Of a stretch of DNA of 34,509 nt, positions 6,352-14,764 are shown piece after piece. Under the pieces are notes generated by a model. That model was not told the origin of the DNA. It saw only the letters and a list, made by a program, of their open reading frames with translations, and made no database searches. The stretch spans positions 1 to 34,509 of the forward strand of contig CAITND010000101.1 of the NCBI GenBank assembly GCA_903893625.1. The letters run 5' to 3'. The stretch's first letter is position 1; every line of letters begins with the position of its first letter. The translations under genes were made by a program, and so were the position numbers. This DNA comes from an uncultured Oscillatoriales cyanobacterium. Lineage in GTDB: Bacteria; Cyanobacteriota; Cyanobacteriia; Cyanobacteriales; Microcoleaceae.

Positions 6352-8511
6352 ATGATTCGTAAAGTCTACCCGCAAATCCTTGCCAAACCAGTTATACTAA
6401 TTTATCTGCTTCCAATTGTTGTTTTAATTCCCTTTATTTTCCTGTATGGATTTAGAGTTCCTATGATGGATGAATGGCCAATTGCGGTCATCTTTGATAC
6501 CATCGCAACGGGGAAAGCTGGATTAATTGACTTTATTGAAATTTACAACGATCATCGTTATTTTTTTCTGCGCTTAATTATTGTTCCCTTAGCATTTTTA
6601 TCGGGATGGAATAAGATTTATGAGATGTTAATTAGCCTCATCTTTGCTATTGTTAATGCGATTTTTATTGTCAAAATTTCCCAACAGCAGAATCCCAAAA
6701 TTTCTTCCTCGAAACTATTCCATACTGTCAACGGTTTATCCTGTCTGATTATGTTTTCTCTGATCCAATATCAGAACTGGCTATGGGGATTACAGTTGGG
6801 AGTTTTTTTAGTTAATCTTTGCGTAACTATCACCCTATTTATTCTCAGTTTAAGTCAAAAGTTTTACGAACGCAAACGCCTAATTTTTGCAGTTTTACCG
6901 ATGATCATTGCTAGTTTCACAATGGCTCAGGGAATCATTTCTTGGCTGGCAATTTTACCCTCAGTATTTCTAATGGGAAAAAACCCAAAAACAGGATTAA
7001 AATATGTCTTAATATGGCTAGGTTTATTTGGTGTAACAACTATTGTTTACTCCTGGGGTTATAATTCCGATAATCCCACAAGATTTAACATTGCTTTTTT
7101 TATTGAATATCCCATATTTTGCTGGCAATTTTTCTTGATTATGTTGGGCGCGCCCCTGGCTCAATATTCCACTCAACTCGCTAATTTTTTAGGAATCATT
7201 GTATTCTTTAGTTTCGCTGTTGGGATCATTCGAGGATGGCAAACTCGGGGCTTAGAATTTTTGCGAATTATTGCTCCCTGGATTGGTTTAGGATTGTTCG
7301 CTTTATTATTTGCGATCATTACAACTTTTGGTCGTGCTGAAGTAGCATTGCTCCTTAATCAAGGACTCGATTTTGCTTTAGCTTCAAGGTTTACAACAAA
7401 TTCCCTGCTATTGTGGATAGCTGTGTTACAAATTGGGTTGTATTTCGCCAGTCAAGATCTGAATATCACCCGATGGAAATGGGGGTTAAGCAGCGTAGCA
7501 ATTCTGATTATTTTTCTAACGGGAATTAATTCGGTGTACGCAATTGAGCAGGGAGCAAAAAATTACCGAAAGGTCTCGGAAGACACTCAAAACTGTCTCA
7601 AGGTAATCCAAGTTTTAGATGATCGAGTGCCTATATGTTGGAACTGGTTTGAAATTCTCCAATCCCACGATATCACTAGACAAAGAACTACAATTTTAAA
7701 CGATTTAGGGATGATCAACAGTCCCGATCTTAAGTTTACCGATCGCAAAGCAAATTACGGTTCTTTTGTCTGGGATAATTCCCAAAATGTATTTCCCCTG
7801 TCCCACAATAACGGATGGATTATGCTAAAGGGAAAGCTTAAAATTAATGCTCCCTTTCCCAAAACAAATTCTCCTTATCTTTTTATCCTTTCTAGGGAAA
7901 ATCAGCCATCTGTAATCTCCTTTGTAGAAACTGATCCGAAACTATTAACTCATAGAAAGCAATTAAAATTTCAGATTGCTGTTCCAACATTAGTGTTTAA
8001 CCTCTATCAGAAAACCCCGATTCAAGTCTGGATACGAGACCCCAATACCCAGGAATTGATTGCTTTAGCCGGAGAAACCCAGATTACAGTTACCCCCGAC
8101 AATATTCCTAACCCCCGCTTTAACCGCCAACCTCAACAAGTTTATGGCTATATCACTGTCACACCAACCTCTCTCATTTTAAACCCAAAAGATGTCTTTA
8201 ATCTGGATGGTTGGGCAGGCTTTGGCGATCGGGATAAACAGCCTGATCGGGTGTTTTTCTCCTACGGTGACGAGAACTTTTTCTTCGCCCAAACTGAGAT
8301 TAACTTAGATACCCCTCATGTTGTCAAGCATTTTAACAGCGATCGCTACCGTCGTTCAGGTTGGCTGACTGAACTTTCTGCCCAATATCTTCCCCCCGGA
8401 GAGACGATCATCCGCGCTTGGGTATATGATCCAGATGCAGAGGAGTTTGTCACCCTGAACACTGTGTTTCCAGTGTTTGTTCGCTCTAAGGATAGCGATC
8501 GCATCCCATAA
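6352..8511 (+). CDS. GT-C-like polytopic membrane protein with C-terminal beta-type domain
   Basis: The 719-residue protein has about 10-11 membrane segments over residues 15-400, then a soluble region of about 300 residues. The first extracytoplasmic loop holds M-M-D40-E41-W and later N66-D67-H68-R69-Y, an acidic-pair arrangement like the catalytic loop of GT-C glycosyltransferases. The last 120 residues (from N-L-D-G-W-A-G-F-G-D to the end) form a separate domain with P-D-R-V-F-F-S-Y-G-D and R-S-G-W and a conserved-looking A-W-V-Y-D-P. I infer a membrane glycosyltransferase or sugar-transfer protein using a lipid-linked donor, acting on the outer face of the membrane. It starts the plus-strand glycosylation-type block. 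Donor and acceptor are unknown. Confidence 0.65.
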   Translation: MIRKVYPQILAKPVILIYLLPIVVLIPFIFLYGFRVPMMDEWPIAVIFDTIATGKAGLIDFIEIYNDHRYFFLRLIIVPLAFLSGWNKIYEMLISLIFAIVNAIFIVKISQQQNPKISSSKLFHTVNGLSCLIMFSLIQYQNWLWGLQLGVFLVNLCVTITLFILSLSQKFYERKRLIFAVLPMIIASFTMAQGIISWLAILPSVFLMGKNPKTGLKYVLIWLGLFGVTTIVYSWGYNSDNPTRFNIAFFIEYPIFCWQFFLIMLGAPLAQYSTQLANFLGIIVFFSFAVGIIRGWQTRGLEFLRIIAPWIGLGLFALLFAIITTFGRAEVALLLNQGLDFALASRFTTNSLLLWIAVLQIGLYFASQDLNITRWKWGLSSVAILIIFLTGINSVYAIEQGAKNYRKVSEDTQNCLKVIQVLDDRVPICWNWFEILQSHDITRQRTTILNDLGMINSPDLKFTDRKANYGSFVWDNSQNVFPLSHNNGWIMLKGKLKINAPFPKTNSPYLFILSRENQPSVISFVETDPKLLTHRKQLKFQIAVPTLVFNLYQKTPIQVWIRDPNTQELIALAGETQITVTPDNIPNPRFNRQPQQVYGYITVTPTSLILNPKDVFNLDGWAGFGDRDKQPDRVFFSYGDENFFFAQTEINLDTPHVVKHFNSDRYRRSGWLTELSAQYLPPGETIIRAWVYDPDAEEFVTLNTVFPVFVRSKDSDRIP

Positions 8512-8541
8512 TGTTGTACAGTTTTTGGAATAACTTTAACT

Positions 8542-8548
8542 GAGGAGA
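8542..8548 (+). promoter_or_regulatory. Shine-Dalgarno of the 8551 SDR gene
   Basis: GAGGAGA lies just upstream of ATG 8551 with a short spacing of about 2-5 bases depending on alignment. It is one of few clear ribosome-binding sites here and supports this start. Confidence 0.6.
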
Positions 8549-8550
8549 AG

Positions 8551-9612
8551 ATGAGCGATTACGAACAGGTTTTAGTTACAGGCGCCCAGGGTTGGCTGGG
8601 GATCAGTTTGGTTAAATCTTTAGTTAACGGACTTCCAGAGGTGAAACCCTTATCTCAACCTCAGAAGAATCTGACTATTCGCTGTCTGATTTTACCGAGC
8701 CAAGAGTCCAAATTTCTGAGAAAATTGTCAGACAATATTGAGGTTGTGGAGGGAGATCTGCGAAATCCTCAAGATTGCGATCGCTTTTGTGAAAATGCCG
8801 AAAATGCTATTTTATTTCATACCGCCGGAATAATTCATCCTCAAACAGTATCGGAATTTTATCAAATTAATGTCGAAGGAACTAAAAATCTATTAAATGC
8901 TGCGATTTCTAATAAAATAAAACGAGCTATTATTGTATCTTCAAATTCTCCCTGTGGTTGTAATCCCCATTCCGATCATTTATTTGATGAAACCTCTCCC
9001 TATCATCCCTATATGAACTATGGACGCTCAAAAATGTTGATGGAATTAGCCGTAAATAACTATCAGCAACAGGGAAAAATTGAAACAGTTATTATCCGTC
9101 CGCCTTGGTTTTATGGCCCTCATCAACCCCAACGTCAAACCCTATTTTTTAAGATGATTAGAGATGGAAAGGGGCCAATTGTTGGAGATGGGAATAATTT
9201 ACGATCTATGGCTTATGTGGATAATATTTGTCAAGGATTAATATTAGCAGCTATCACCGAAAAAGCCAACGGAGAAACCTATTGGATAGCCGATGAACAA
9301 CCCTACTCCATGAATGATATTATTAATACAATAGAACATTTATTAGAAACAGAATTTCAGCAATCCTGCATCCATAAACGCTTAAAATTACCAGGGTTAG
9401 CCAGTGAAATTGCTTTAGTTGTCGATGGAACATTACAAACCCTAGGATTTTATCATCAAAAAATTCATGTCCTCTCAGAAATGAATAAAACCATTGCTTG
9501 CTCTATTGTTAAAGCTCAACGAGAATTAGGCTATAATCCGACAATTGCTTTAGAAGAAGGAATGCGAAGAAGTTTAAAATGGATCTTTGAGAATTATGGA
9601 GGATTAGATTAA
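8551..9612 (+). CDS. Extended SDR NAD-dependent epimerase/dehydratase-like protein
   Basis: The 353-residue product is an extended short-chain dehydrogenase. The NAD-binding motif T-G-A-Q-G-W-L-G is at residues 10-17, the acidic E-G-D-L motif near 67-70, and the catalytic pair is Tyr157/Lys161 in N-Y-G-R-S-K with Ser near 130-133. The substrate region carries R-P-P-W-F-Y-G-P. It resembles nucleotide-sugar epimerases and 3-beta-HSD-like members; the sugar is not deducible. The stop at 9610-9612 is two bases before the next ATG, and the next gap is three bases, so 8551-11795 is a tight operon of three genes. The context points to sugar modification for the neighbouring membrane glycosyltransferases. 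Confidence 0.82.
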   Translation: MSDYEQVLVTGAQGWLGISLVKSLVNGLPEVKPLSQPQKNLTIRCLILPSQESKFLRKLSDNIEVVEGDLRNPQDCDRFCENAENAILFHTAGIIHPQTVSEFYQINVEGTKNLLNAAISNKIKRAIIVSSNSPCGCNPHSDHLFDETSPYHPYMNYGRSKMLMELAVNNYQQQGKIETVIIRPPWFYGPHQPQRQTLFFKMIRDGKGPIVGDGNNLRSMAYVDNICQGLILAAITEKANGETYWIADEQPYSMNDIINTIEHLLETEFQQSCIHKRLKLPGLASEIALVVDGTLQTLGFYHQKIHVLSEMNKTIACSIVKAQRELGYNPTIALEEGMRRSLKWIFENYGGLD

Positions 9613-9614
9613 TC

Positions 9615-10160
9615 ATGGTCAGTCATGTTGTCGTTACAGAAGGGTTAGTTTTTCGAGAAGACCTCGCCCAACACTACTTTTTATCCAATTATTTTGAAGC
9701 AGTTTTAAAACAAGTTTTAAATCATGCTTCTAAAAATGAAAAAGTGTATATTTCTCCAGGTAATCCCTTTGAATGTCCTGAATCAGAAGAACAGTATGCT
9801 GCAAAATATCTCCTACATTATCGCCCCGAACTCCAGGTTTTTGTTCCTGAAAACGTCAAAGATCGCCCCTATCTGGATACTTTTGATAATGCTAGATTAT
9901 TAAGAAAATGGTTAGAACAACAGGGACAATGGCCGTTAGGAGAAGTGATTTTATATTGTAATCAACCCCATGCACTTCGGAGTCAGTTAATCTTTAAACT
10001 CTGTGGCTATAACGTTCAACAGGTGATTACTTCTTATCCTGAACTGGCGAATCGAACAATGCCACTACGTCTTGTGTTTTATCATTATTTACCTGCTCAT
10101 TTACTTTACGAAAAAGTTGCTTTATTGTATAATTTAATCAGATTTTATCAATGGAAATAA
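9615..10160 (+). CDS. DUF218/YdcF-like protein
   Basis: The 181-residue product resembles the DUF218 (YdcF/SanA/ElyC) fold. It has S-N-Y-F-E-A-V at the start region, a Y-I-S-P-G-N-P turn, then T-F-D-N-A-R-L-L-R-K-W-L and V-I-L-Y-C-N-Q-P-H-A-L-R-S-Q, which match the family pattern of a Glu/Asp-Asn-Ala helix followed by a His-x2-R-S segment. The usual N-terminal membrane anchors of SanA/ElyC are missing, so it is probably cytosolic. DUF218 proteins affect envelope biogenesis in enterobacteria, but the biochemical activity is unsettled. It is sandwiched with gaps of two and three bases between an SDR and a GT-C gene, implying a shared pathway. Family assignment is by eye and only moderately sure. 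Confidence 0.6.
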   Translation: MVSHVVVTEGLVFREDLAQHYFLSNYFEAVLKQVLNHASKNEKVYISPGNPFECPESEEQYAAKYLLHYRPELQVFVPENVKDRPYLDTFDNARLLRKWLEQQGQWPLGEVILYCNQPHALRSQLIFKLCGYNVQQVITSYPELANRTMPLRLVFYHYLPAHLLYEKVALLYNLIRFYQWK

Positions 10161-10163
10161 AAA

Positions 10164-11795
10164 ATGCTCAAACAAACTATGATTAAAAATCGGCACGGAT
10201 TGATGATTTTAATTTTATATATTATTCTTAGTTTTATTGTTTATTCTACCATTATTAATTCTTTTTTTCTGGCTGATGATTTTACCTGGATTTATCAAAT
10301 TAAAACCAAAGGAATATTTGGAGTTTGGACAACTGCGCCCGATGTTTTTTTTAGACCAATAATTTCCATACTTTTATTTTTAGATTATCAAATTTGGGGA
10401 CTAAATCCTGTAGGCTATCATCTCACTAACATTATTTTTCATGGATTCTGTTGCTTTTTTGTGTATTTAATTTCCTCTCAGCTATTAATTAATAGTCATT
10501 TATCTAAAAAACTGAGTCAATCCATTTCTATGATTGCAGGTTTTTTATTTTTAGTTTTACCCAGTCATGTAGAAGCAGTTACTTGGATTTCGGCTCGTTC
10601 TGATGTGGTAGCAACTTGTTTTTTTCTTGCTGCTTTCAGTAGTTATTTATATTACAAAAATAACTCTAATAAGTTCTGGATATTCAGTTCTTATGTCTTA
10701 TTTGCATTCGCTTTATTGTCCAAAGAATCAGTAATTATCTATCCCGGCTTAATTTTAGGCTATGAAATTTATAGATTTTTCCAAGACAAACAACCCCTTA
10801 ATCAGCTTTATAAGGTGATTTATTTACCAATACTAATGGCTTCTATTTTTCCTATTTATTTAGGAATGAGATATTTAGGATTAAAGCAGTTATTAGGTGG
10901 ATATGGATCTCAAACTCATCTCAATTTTTCTTTCCCTATTATACTCAGAGGACTTGCTAGTAGTCTCAGAATTATTATTCCACCCTTATCTCAATTTGGT
11001 GAGCTAGAATGGCAATGGTTTTTTCTGATATTCATCAGTTTAGTTATGATTTTTGTGACCCAATATTTTCGGTTGGGAGGGATCTACCGAGACCAAGCCA
11101 AGTTATTATTATTTCTAATCTATGCCTTTTTACTTTCACTTTTTCCAGTGATTAACATTAGAGTTTCAGTTTGGGATACACAAGGTGAAAGACTTCTTTA
11201 TTTACCTTCTATTTTCTTAGTAATTCTACTGGTGTTTATCATCAGTTTTATGATTAAAAAGAAAAATATTTTGATTGTTTTAGCTGTGATTTTTTCAATA
11301 TTTTTTATGAAAGATCTATATCTTACTAATAAAAACTGGCAAATGGCAGGTCAAATTTCTCATGATTTCATTGAAAGTATTGATAATCAGATTGGAAACA
11401 ACGATAGAATTTTTATTATTAATCTTCCCGATAATTTAAAACAAGCTTACATTTATAGAAACGGTATTTATCCAGCAATTCAGCTATTCTCTGCTCATAA
11501 AGATACCATAAAAAAATTGAATGTTGCATCATTTCAAAATCTGCTTAGTCCTCAAAATCAAATTAAAGTTACTGAACTTGAACCCTATAATTATCAAGTT
11601 AAGTTGTTAGATCCAGGAATCTATTTTATGAGTCTTCATGTGCCTTTAGAACAATCTTTTAAAAATAAAAATTTTACCATTTATAATTATGACTATAAAA
11701 CCAACAAATCTTATCAAATTAAAATAAGGAACACAATTCCTATTGATCAAATCTTCTATTATTCTCAAGGTCAGCTTTTACCTGTTCCACACTAA
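10164..11795 (+). CDS. GT-C family membrane glycosyltransferase-like protein
   Basis: The 543-residue protein has about 11-12 membrane segments and a short soluble C-terminal tail of about 130 residues. F-L-A-D38-D39-F in the first outer loop, P-D-V-F-F-R-P, P-S-H-V-E-A-V-T-W-I-S-A-R-S-D and A-L-L-S-K-E-S are hallmarks of GT-C transferases of the PMT/TMTC-like type, where the Asp pair binds the metal or lipid-phosphate donor. It probably moves a sugar from a polyprenyl phosphate to an extracytoplasmic acceptor. It starts three bases after the DUF218-like gene and is the end of the tight operon. The gene is notably AT-rich compared with housekeeping neighbours, as often seen for variable surface-glycan genes. 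Confidence 0.75.
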   Translation: MLKQTMIKNRHGLMILILYIILSFIVYSTIINSFFLADDFTWIYQIKTKGIFGVWTTAPDVFFRPIISILLFLDYQIWGLNPVGYHLTNIIFHGFCCFFVYLISSQLLINSHLSKKLSQSISMIAGFLFLVLPSHVEAVTWISARSDVVATCFFLAAFSSYLYYKNNSNKFWIFSSYVLFAFALLSKESVIIYPGLILGYEIYRFFQDKQPLNQLYKVIYLPILMASIFPIYLGMRYLGLKQLLGGYGSQTHLNFSFPIILRGLASSLRIIIPPLSQFGELEWQWFFLIFISLVMIFVTQYFRLGGIYRDQAKLLLFLIYAFLLSLFPVINIRVSVWDTQGERLLYLPSIFLVILLVFIISFMIKKKNILIVLAVIFSIFFMKDLYLTNKNWQMAGQISHDFIESIDNQIGNNDRIFIINLPDNLKQAYIYRNGIYPAIQLFSAHKDTIKKLNVASFQNLLSPQNQIKVTELEPYNYQVKLLDPGIYFMSLHVPLEQSFKNKNFTIYNYDYKTNKSYQIKIRNTIPIDQIFYYSQGQLLPVPH

Positions 11796-11877
11796 TAGTC
11801 GAGTTTAATCTTTACGAATGGGTAACTTTCGTTTATGATACAAGGAAACAAGTGGTTTCGAGGATCAATAAAAATTT

Positions 11878-12903
11878 ATGAAACATTTAATTACAGGTGG
11901 ATCAGGTTTTTTAGGCAATTTAATTGCCCGTCGATTATATGAACGAGGGGAAGAAGTTAGAATTTTAGATATTTGGGAAGATCCTACCCGTCCCCCAGAG
12001 ATTGAATTTATTAATTGTGATATTTGCGATCGCAATAGTGTCGCAAAAGCCATGAAAGGAATTGATATTGTCCATCATAATGTAGCTTTAGTTCCCTTAA
12101 CAAAATCCGGGAATAAATTCTGGGAAATCAACGTAGAAGGCAGTAAAATCGCAGCCGAAGAAGCAGTAAAAGCCGGAGTCAAAAGCTTTATTCACATGAG
12201 TTCTAGCGCCTTATTTGGGGATGCTGAATGTCCGATTACTAACGATACCCCCACCAAAGCCGTTGAAATTTATGGACGGGCAAAATTAGCCGGAGAATTA
12301 GCAGTTAGAGACATCTGTGATCAAGCTGGTTTACCATTAATTGTAATTCGTCCACGAACTATTCTAGGAGAAGGAAGATTAGGGATTTTTCAGATATTAT
12401 TTGAATGGATTCAAGAGGGAAAAAACGTTTATGTGATTGGTAGTGGTGACGTTCAATTTCAGTTTGTTCATGCTCATGATTTGATGGATGCCTATCTTTT
12501 AGCCCTCGATTTAGGTCAACCTGGTATCTATAATGTCGGAACAAATAGATTTGGCACTTTACGAGAAGGATTAGAACATTTAATCGAATATGCGGGAACA
12601 GATTCTCAGGTTAAAAGTTTACCCACAGGATTAACGATTGGAACCTTACAACTGTTAGACTGGATGGGGTTAAGTCCCCTAGCCCCTTGGCATTATTTAA
12701 CCTATCACAAAGAATTTTATTTTGATGTAGATCCTCTGCTAAAATTAGGCTGGAAACCTAAATATTCTAATGATGAAATGTTCCGAGAAAGTTATGATTG
12801 GTTCAAAAAGAACTATAATCAACTGCAAGCGGAAAAAGCGGGTTCAGCCCATCGCCGCCCCGTCAAGGAAAAATTACTCTGGGTCTTAAAACAACTCTCC
12901 TAA
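11878..12903 (+). CDS. Extended SDR NAD-dependent epimerase/dehydratase
   Basis: The 341-residue protein has T6-G-G-S-G-F-L-G13 for NAD binding, D-I-W at the end of strand 2, and Y132-G-R-A-K136 as catalytic Tyr/Lys with H-M-S-S-S near 106-110. The substrate-binding region includes R-P-R-T-I-L-G-E-G-R. It belongs to the nucleotide-sugar epimerase/dehydratase superfamily, distinct in sequence from the SDR at 8551. The product is likely a modified sugar nucleotide or a lipid-linked sugar, but the substrate cannot be read from sequence. It starts 82 bases after the GT-C gene, so it may have its own promoter or be part of a longer transcript. GAGGA lies about 15 bases before the ATG, a weak site. 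Confidence 0.85.
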   Translation: MKHLITGGSGFLGNLIARRLYERGEEVRILDIWEDPTRPPEIEFINCDICDRNSVAKAMKGIDIVHHNVALVPLTKSGNKFWEINVEGSKIAAEEAVKAGVKSFIHMSSSALFGDAECPITNDTPTKAVEIYGRAKLAGELAVRDICDQAGLPLIVIRPRTILGEGRLGIFQILFEWIQEGKNVYVIGSGDVQFQFVHAHDLMDAYLLALDLGQPGIYNVGTNRFGTLREGLEHLIEYAGTDSQVKSLPTGLTIGTLQLLDWMGLSPLAPWHYLTYHKEFYFDVDPLLKLGWKPKYSNDEMFRESYDWFKKNYNQLQAEKAGSAHRRPVKEKLLWVLKQLS

Positions 12904-12967
12904 ACTCAGTGCGTAAGGGTAGCGCATACCATTTAAGTCTATTTAATCGATTTTTTAATAACAAACC

Positions 12968-13330
12968 GTGAACAATATCAACTCAGTTAACTGGATTTCA
13001 TGGAGTTTAGTTTTAATCGCCGCCATTAACACCGGAATCGGCAATTTATTACTCAAAAAATCTCGATTAGAAGCCCCCGATCCCAGTTTATTAACCCTGT
13101 TATTATCTCCTTGGTTTATTGCAGCAATCCTAGTCTATGGCATTAACCTCATTGTCTTTGCGAAAGCTCTAGATCATTTACCTGTTTCAACGGCTTATCC
13201 GATCTTTGCAGCCATTGGTTTTAGCTTAGTTGCATTGATGGGAAGCCTATTTTTAGGAGAGCGTTTTGGGTTTAATCAAATCATAGGATTAAGTTTAATT
13301 GTAGCGGGGATTATTATTATGTCTCGTTAA
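12968..13330 (+). CDS. Small multidrug resistance (SMR)/EamA-type four-helix transporter
   Basis: The 120-residue product has four hydrophobic helices and the features of the SMR/DMT family: an N-terminal helix ending in N-L-L-L-K-K-S, A-K-A-L-D-H-L-P-V-S-T-A-Y-P-I-F-A-A-I-G in helices 2-3, and G-E-R-F-G-F-N-Q at the last loop. Conserved SMR proteins such as ArnE/ArnF flip lipid-linked sugars and EmrE exports cations; the neighbours favour a flippase-like role here. The start is GTG at 12968; no in-frame ATG fits and no Shine-Dalgarno is visible. It lies between an SDR and the UbiA-like gene, with gaps of 64 and 58 bases. The cargo is inferred. Confidence 0.8.
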   Translation: MNNINSVNWISWSLVLIAAINTGIGNLLLKKSRLEAPDPSLLTLLLSPWFIAAILVYGINLIVFAKALDHLPVSTAYPIFAAIGFSLVALMGSLFLGERFGFNQIIGLSLIVAGIIIMSR

Positions 13331-13372
13331 AATACTAACATTTTTTTAAATCTATGGCAAGCAATTTTTATC

Positions 13373-13377
13373 AGGAG
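13373..13377 (+). promoter_or_regulatory. Shine-Dalgarno of the UbiA-family gene
   Basis: AGGAG at 13373-13377 lies 11 bases before ATG 13389 and supports that start despite the 36-residue extension preceding the UbiA domain. Confidence 0.6.
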
Positions 13378-13388
13378 TTATAATCTTC

Positions 13389-14468
13389 ATGAAGAAACCA
13401 GATCAAGACCATTATTTGGGTGATTCTAAATCTATATTAGAAACCAGTGATCATTCAACTAATCCCGTATTTGTAGCGATTAAATCCTCAAATTTGCCCC
13501 CCGTAATTAAACTGATCCGTCCTCACCAATGGACAAAAAATCTATTCTGTTTGGCGGGACTTTTATTTGGGGGGAGACTTTTACAACCCCAGGCAATTCT
13601 GTTATCAATATTAACGGTAATTTTTTTCTCATTAATGGCATCGGCAATTTATATTTTTAATGATATTCAAGATCGAGAATGCGATCGCCTGCATCCGAAA
13701 AAAAAATATCGTCCCATTGCCAGTGGTCAAGTTTCAATTAAAATGGGATTAGCGATCGCATTCTGTTTAGCAACGGTTTCATTTTTGGGTGCTTATAGCT
13801 TAGGAATAGCCACATTTATTTGTGTTTTACTCTACGCCATTAATAATATTACTTATTCTCTCAAACTCAAAAATTTACCCTTATTTGATGTTAGTTGTAT
13901 TGCCTTTGGCTTTGTTTTAAGGCTGTTAGCAGGAATTTATGCGTTAGGAGATATGCCGACAGCTTGGATTGTTTTATGTACATTTTTTCTCACTCTATTT
14001 TTAGGGTTTTCTAAACGACGTTCAGAACTATTATCGCTCTTACATCTTCAAAATCATCACGAAGAGTTTCAGGATGAAATCTCAACAACAGAAGGTTCAA
14101 AACAACCGAATTTACAGCGATCCTATTTACACTTATTTTATCAACGGGGAAGAAAAAACCAACAACGTCCGGTTCTTTCTCAATATACCTTACCCTATCT
14201 GGATTCTCTACTCAATAGTACGGCAACAATGACGATTATGTGCTATGCTTTATTTACGATTACATCGGGTAAAAATCCCTCTTTAGTGATTACGGTTCCG
14301 ATTGTTTATTATGCAGTAATGCACTATAAATGGTTAGTCACAGTTTTAGCAGATGGAGAAGAACCCAGTCGCATTTTAATGCAAGATCCTACGATTAAAT
14401 GGAGTTTAGTTATTTGGCTGATTTGCTATTTAGCCATCTTGTATTTTAATATTCATTTATTTCATTAA
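13389..14468 (+). CDS. UbiA-family prenyltransferase, decaprenyl-phosphate phosphoribosyltransferase-like
   Basis: The 359-residue membrane protein begins with a 36-residue polar extension, then I-K-L-I-R-P-H-Q-W-T-K-N, the typical UbiA entry. The first Asp motif is N91-D-I-Q-D95-R-E-C-D99-R followed by H-P-K-K-K-Y-R-P-I-A-S-G, which closely follows the pattern of mycobacterial DPPR synthase (Rv3806c type). Y-S-L-K-L-K and F-D-V supply the second motif, and R-P-V-L-S-Q-Y near residue 258 is also typical. DPPR synthase transfers 5-phosphoribose from PRPP to polyprenyl phosphate, giving the precursor of lipid-linked pentoses. The next pathway genes (phosphatase, DprE1/DprE2) are not seen in the window. 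Together with the adjacent SMR and SDR genes this suggests a lipid-linked-sugar pathway. Confidence 0.82.
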   Translation: MKKPDQDHYLGDSKSILETSDHSTNPVFVAIKSSNLPPVIKLIRPHQWTKNLFCLAGLLFGGRLLQPQAILLSILTVIFFSLMASAIYIFNDIQDRECDRLHPKKKYRPIASGQVSIKMGLAIAFCLATVSFLGAYSLGIATFICVLLYAINNITYSLKLKNLPLFDVSCIAFGFVLRLLAGIYALGDMPTAWIVLCTFFLTLFLGFSKRRSELLSLLHLQNHHEEFQDEISTTEGSKQPNLQRSYLHLFYQRGRKNQQRPVLSQYTLPYLDSLLNSTATMTIMCYALFTITSGKNPSLVITVPIVYYAVMHYKWLVTVLADGEEPSRILMQDPTIKWSLVIWLICYLAILYFNIHLFH

Positions 14469-14503
14469 AACTGATAACTGATAACTGATAACTGATAACT
14501 GAC
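14469..14503 (+). repeat. Heptamer tandem repeat (ctgataa)
   Basis: Four and a half copies of CTGATAA directly follow the UbiA gene stop. The same heptamer and its complement recur at 17562-17626, 17740-17770 and 19644-19660, so it is a dispersed short tandem repeat family in this genome. Confidence 0.85.
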
Positions 14504-14653
14504 TTAACGTAGACGTTTTTCGTCTTCTCTGCGTCTGCGATCGCGCCATTCTGCGGCGGTTAAATACATTACACCCCCCGTAAAAATTAGCAGCAGAGAG
14601 AAAGCAACCAGTACCAAAATATCAACAATTGTCAACTCTTGTAAAACTTCCAT
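14504..14653 (-). CDS. Small single-TM protein, 49 residues
   Basis: An open frame of 49 codons runs from ATG (14653-14651) to TAA (14506-14504) on the minus strand. The product has an acidic N terminus (M-E-V-L-Q-E-L), a clear hydrophobic helix at about residues 9-31 (I-V-D-I-L-V-L-V-A-F-S-L-L-L-I-F...), then a very basic tail with W-R-D-R-R-R-R-E-D-E-K-R. That pattern, an N-out/C-in type membrane anchor with a charged cytosolic tail, is unlikely by chance and resembles small cyanobacterial membrane proteins. I do not recognise a named family. It lies convergent to the UbiA gene and the heptamer repeat touches its stop. A HIP1 site lies inside it. Confidence 0.6.
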   Translation of the reverse strand: MEVLQELTIVDILVLVAFSLLLIFTGGVMYLTAAEWRDRRRREDEKRLR

Positions 14654-14743
14654 AGGTCAATTCAAAAAACTGTTTTTATCTATTTTAATTGAAAATGTAG
14701 GATAGATGACATCAATTTATTGATGGTCACCCACCCTAAAAGC

Positions 14744-14758
14744 CAGAAACCGAGTTTC
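14744..14758. repeat. Short dispersed palindrome (agaaac-cga-gtttct)
   Basis: AGAAAC and GTTTCT form a perfect 6-bp inverted repeat around CGA, seven bases from the stop of the convergent transglutaminase gene. This palindrome type is common in cyanobacterial intergenic DNA and may act as an RNA 3' hairpin. No T-run follows, so terminator function is uncertain. Confidence 0.5.
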
Positions 14759-14764
14759 TACAGT

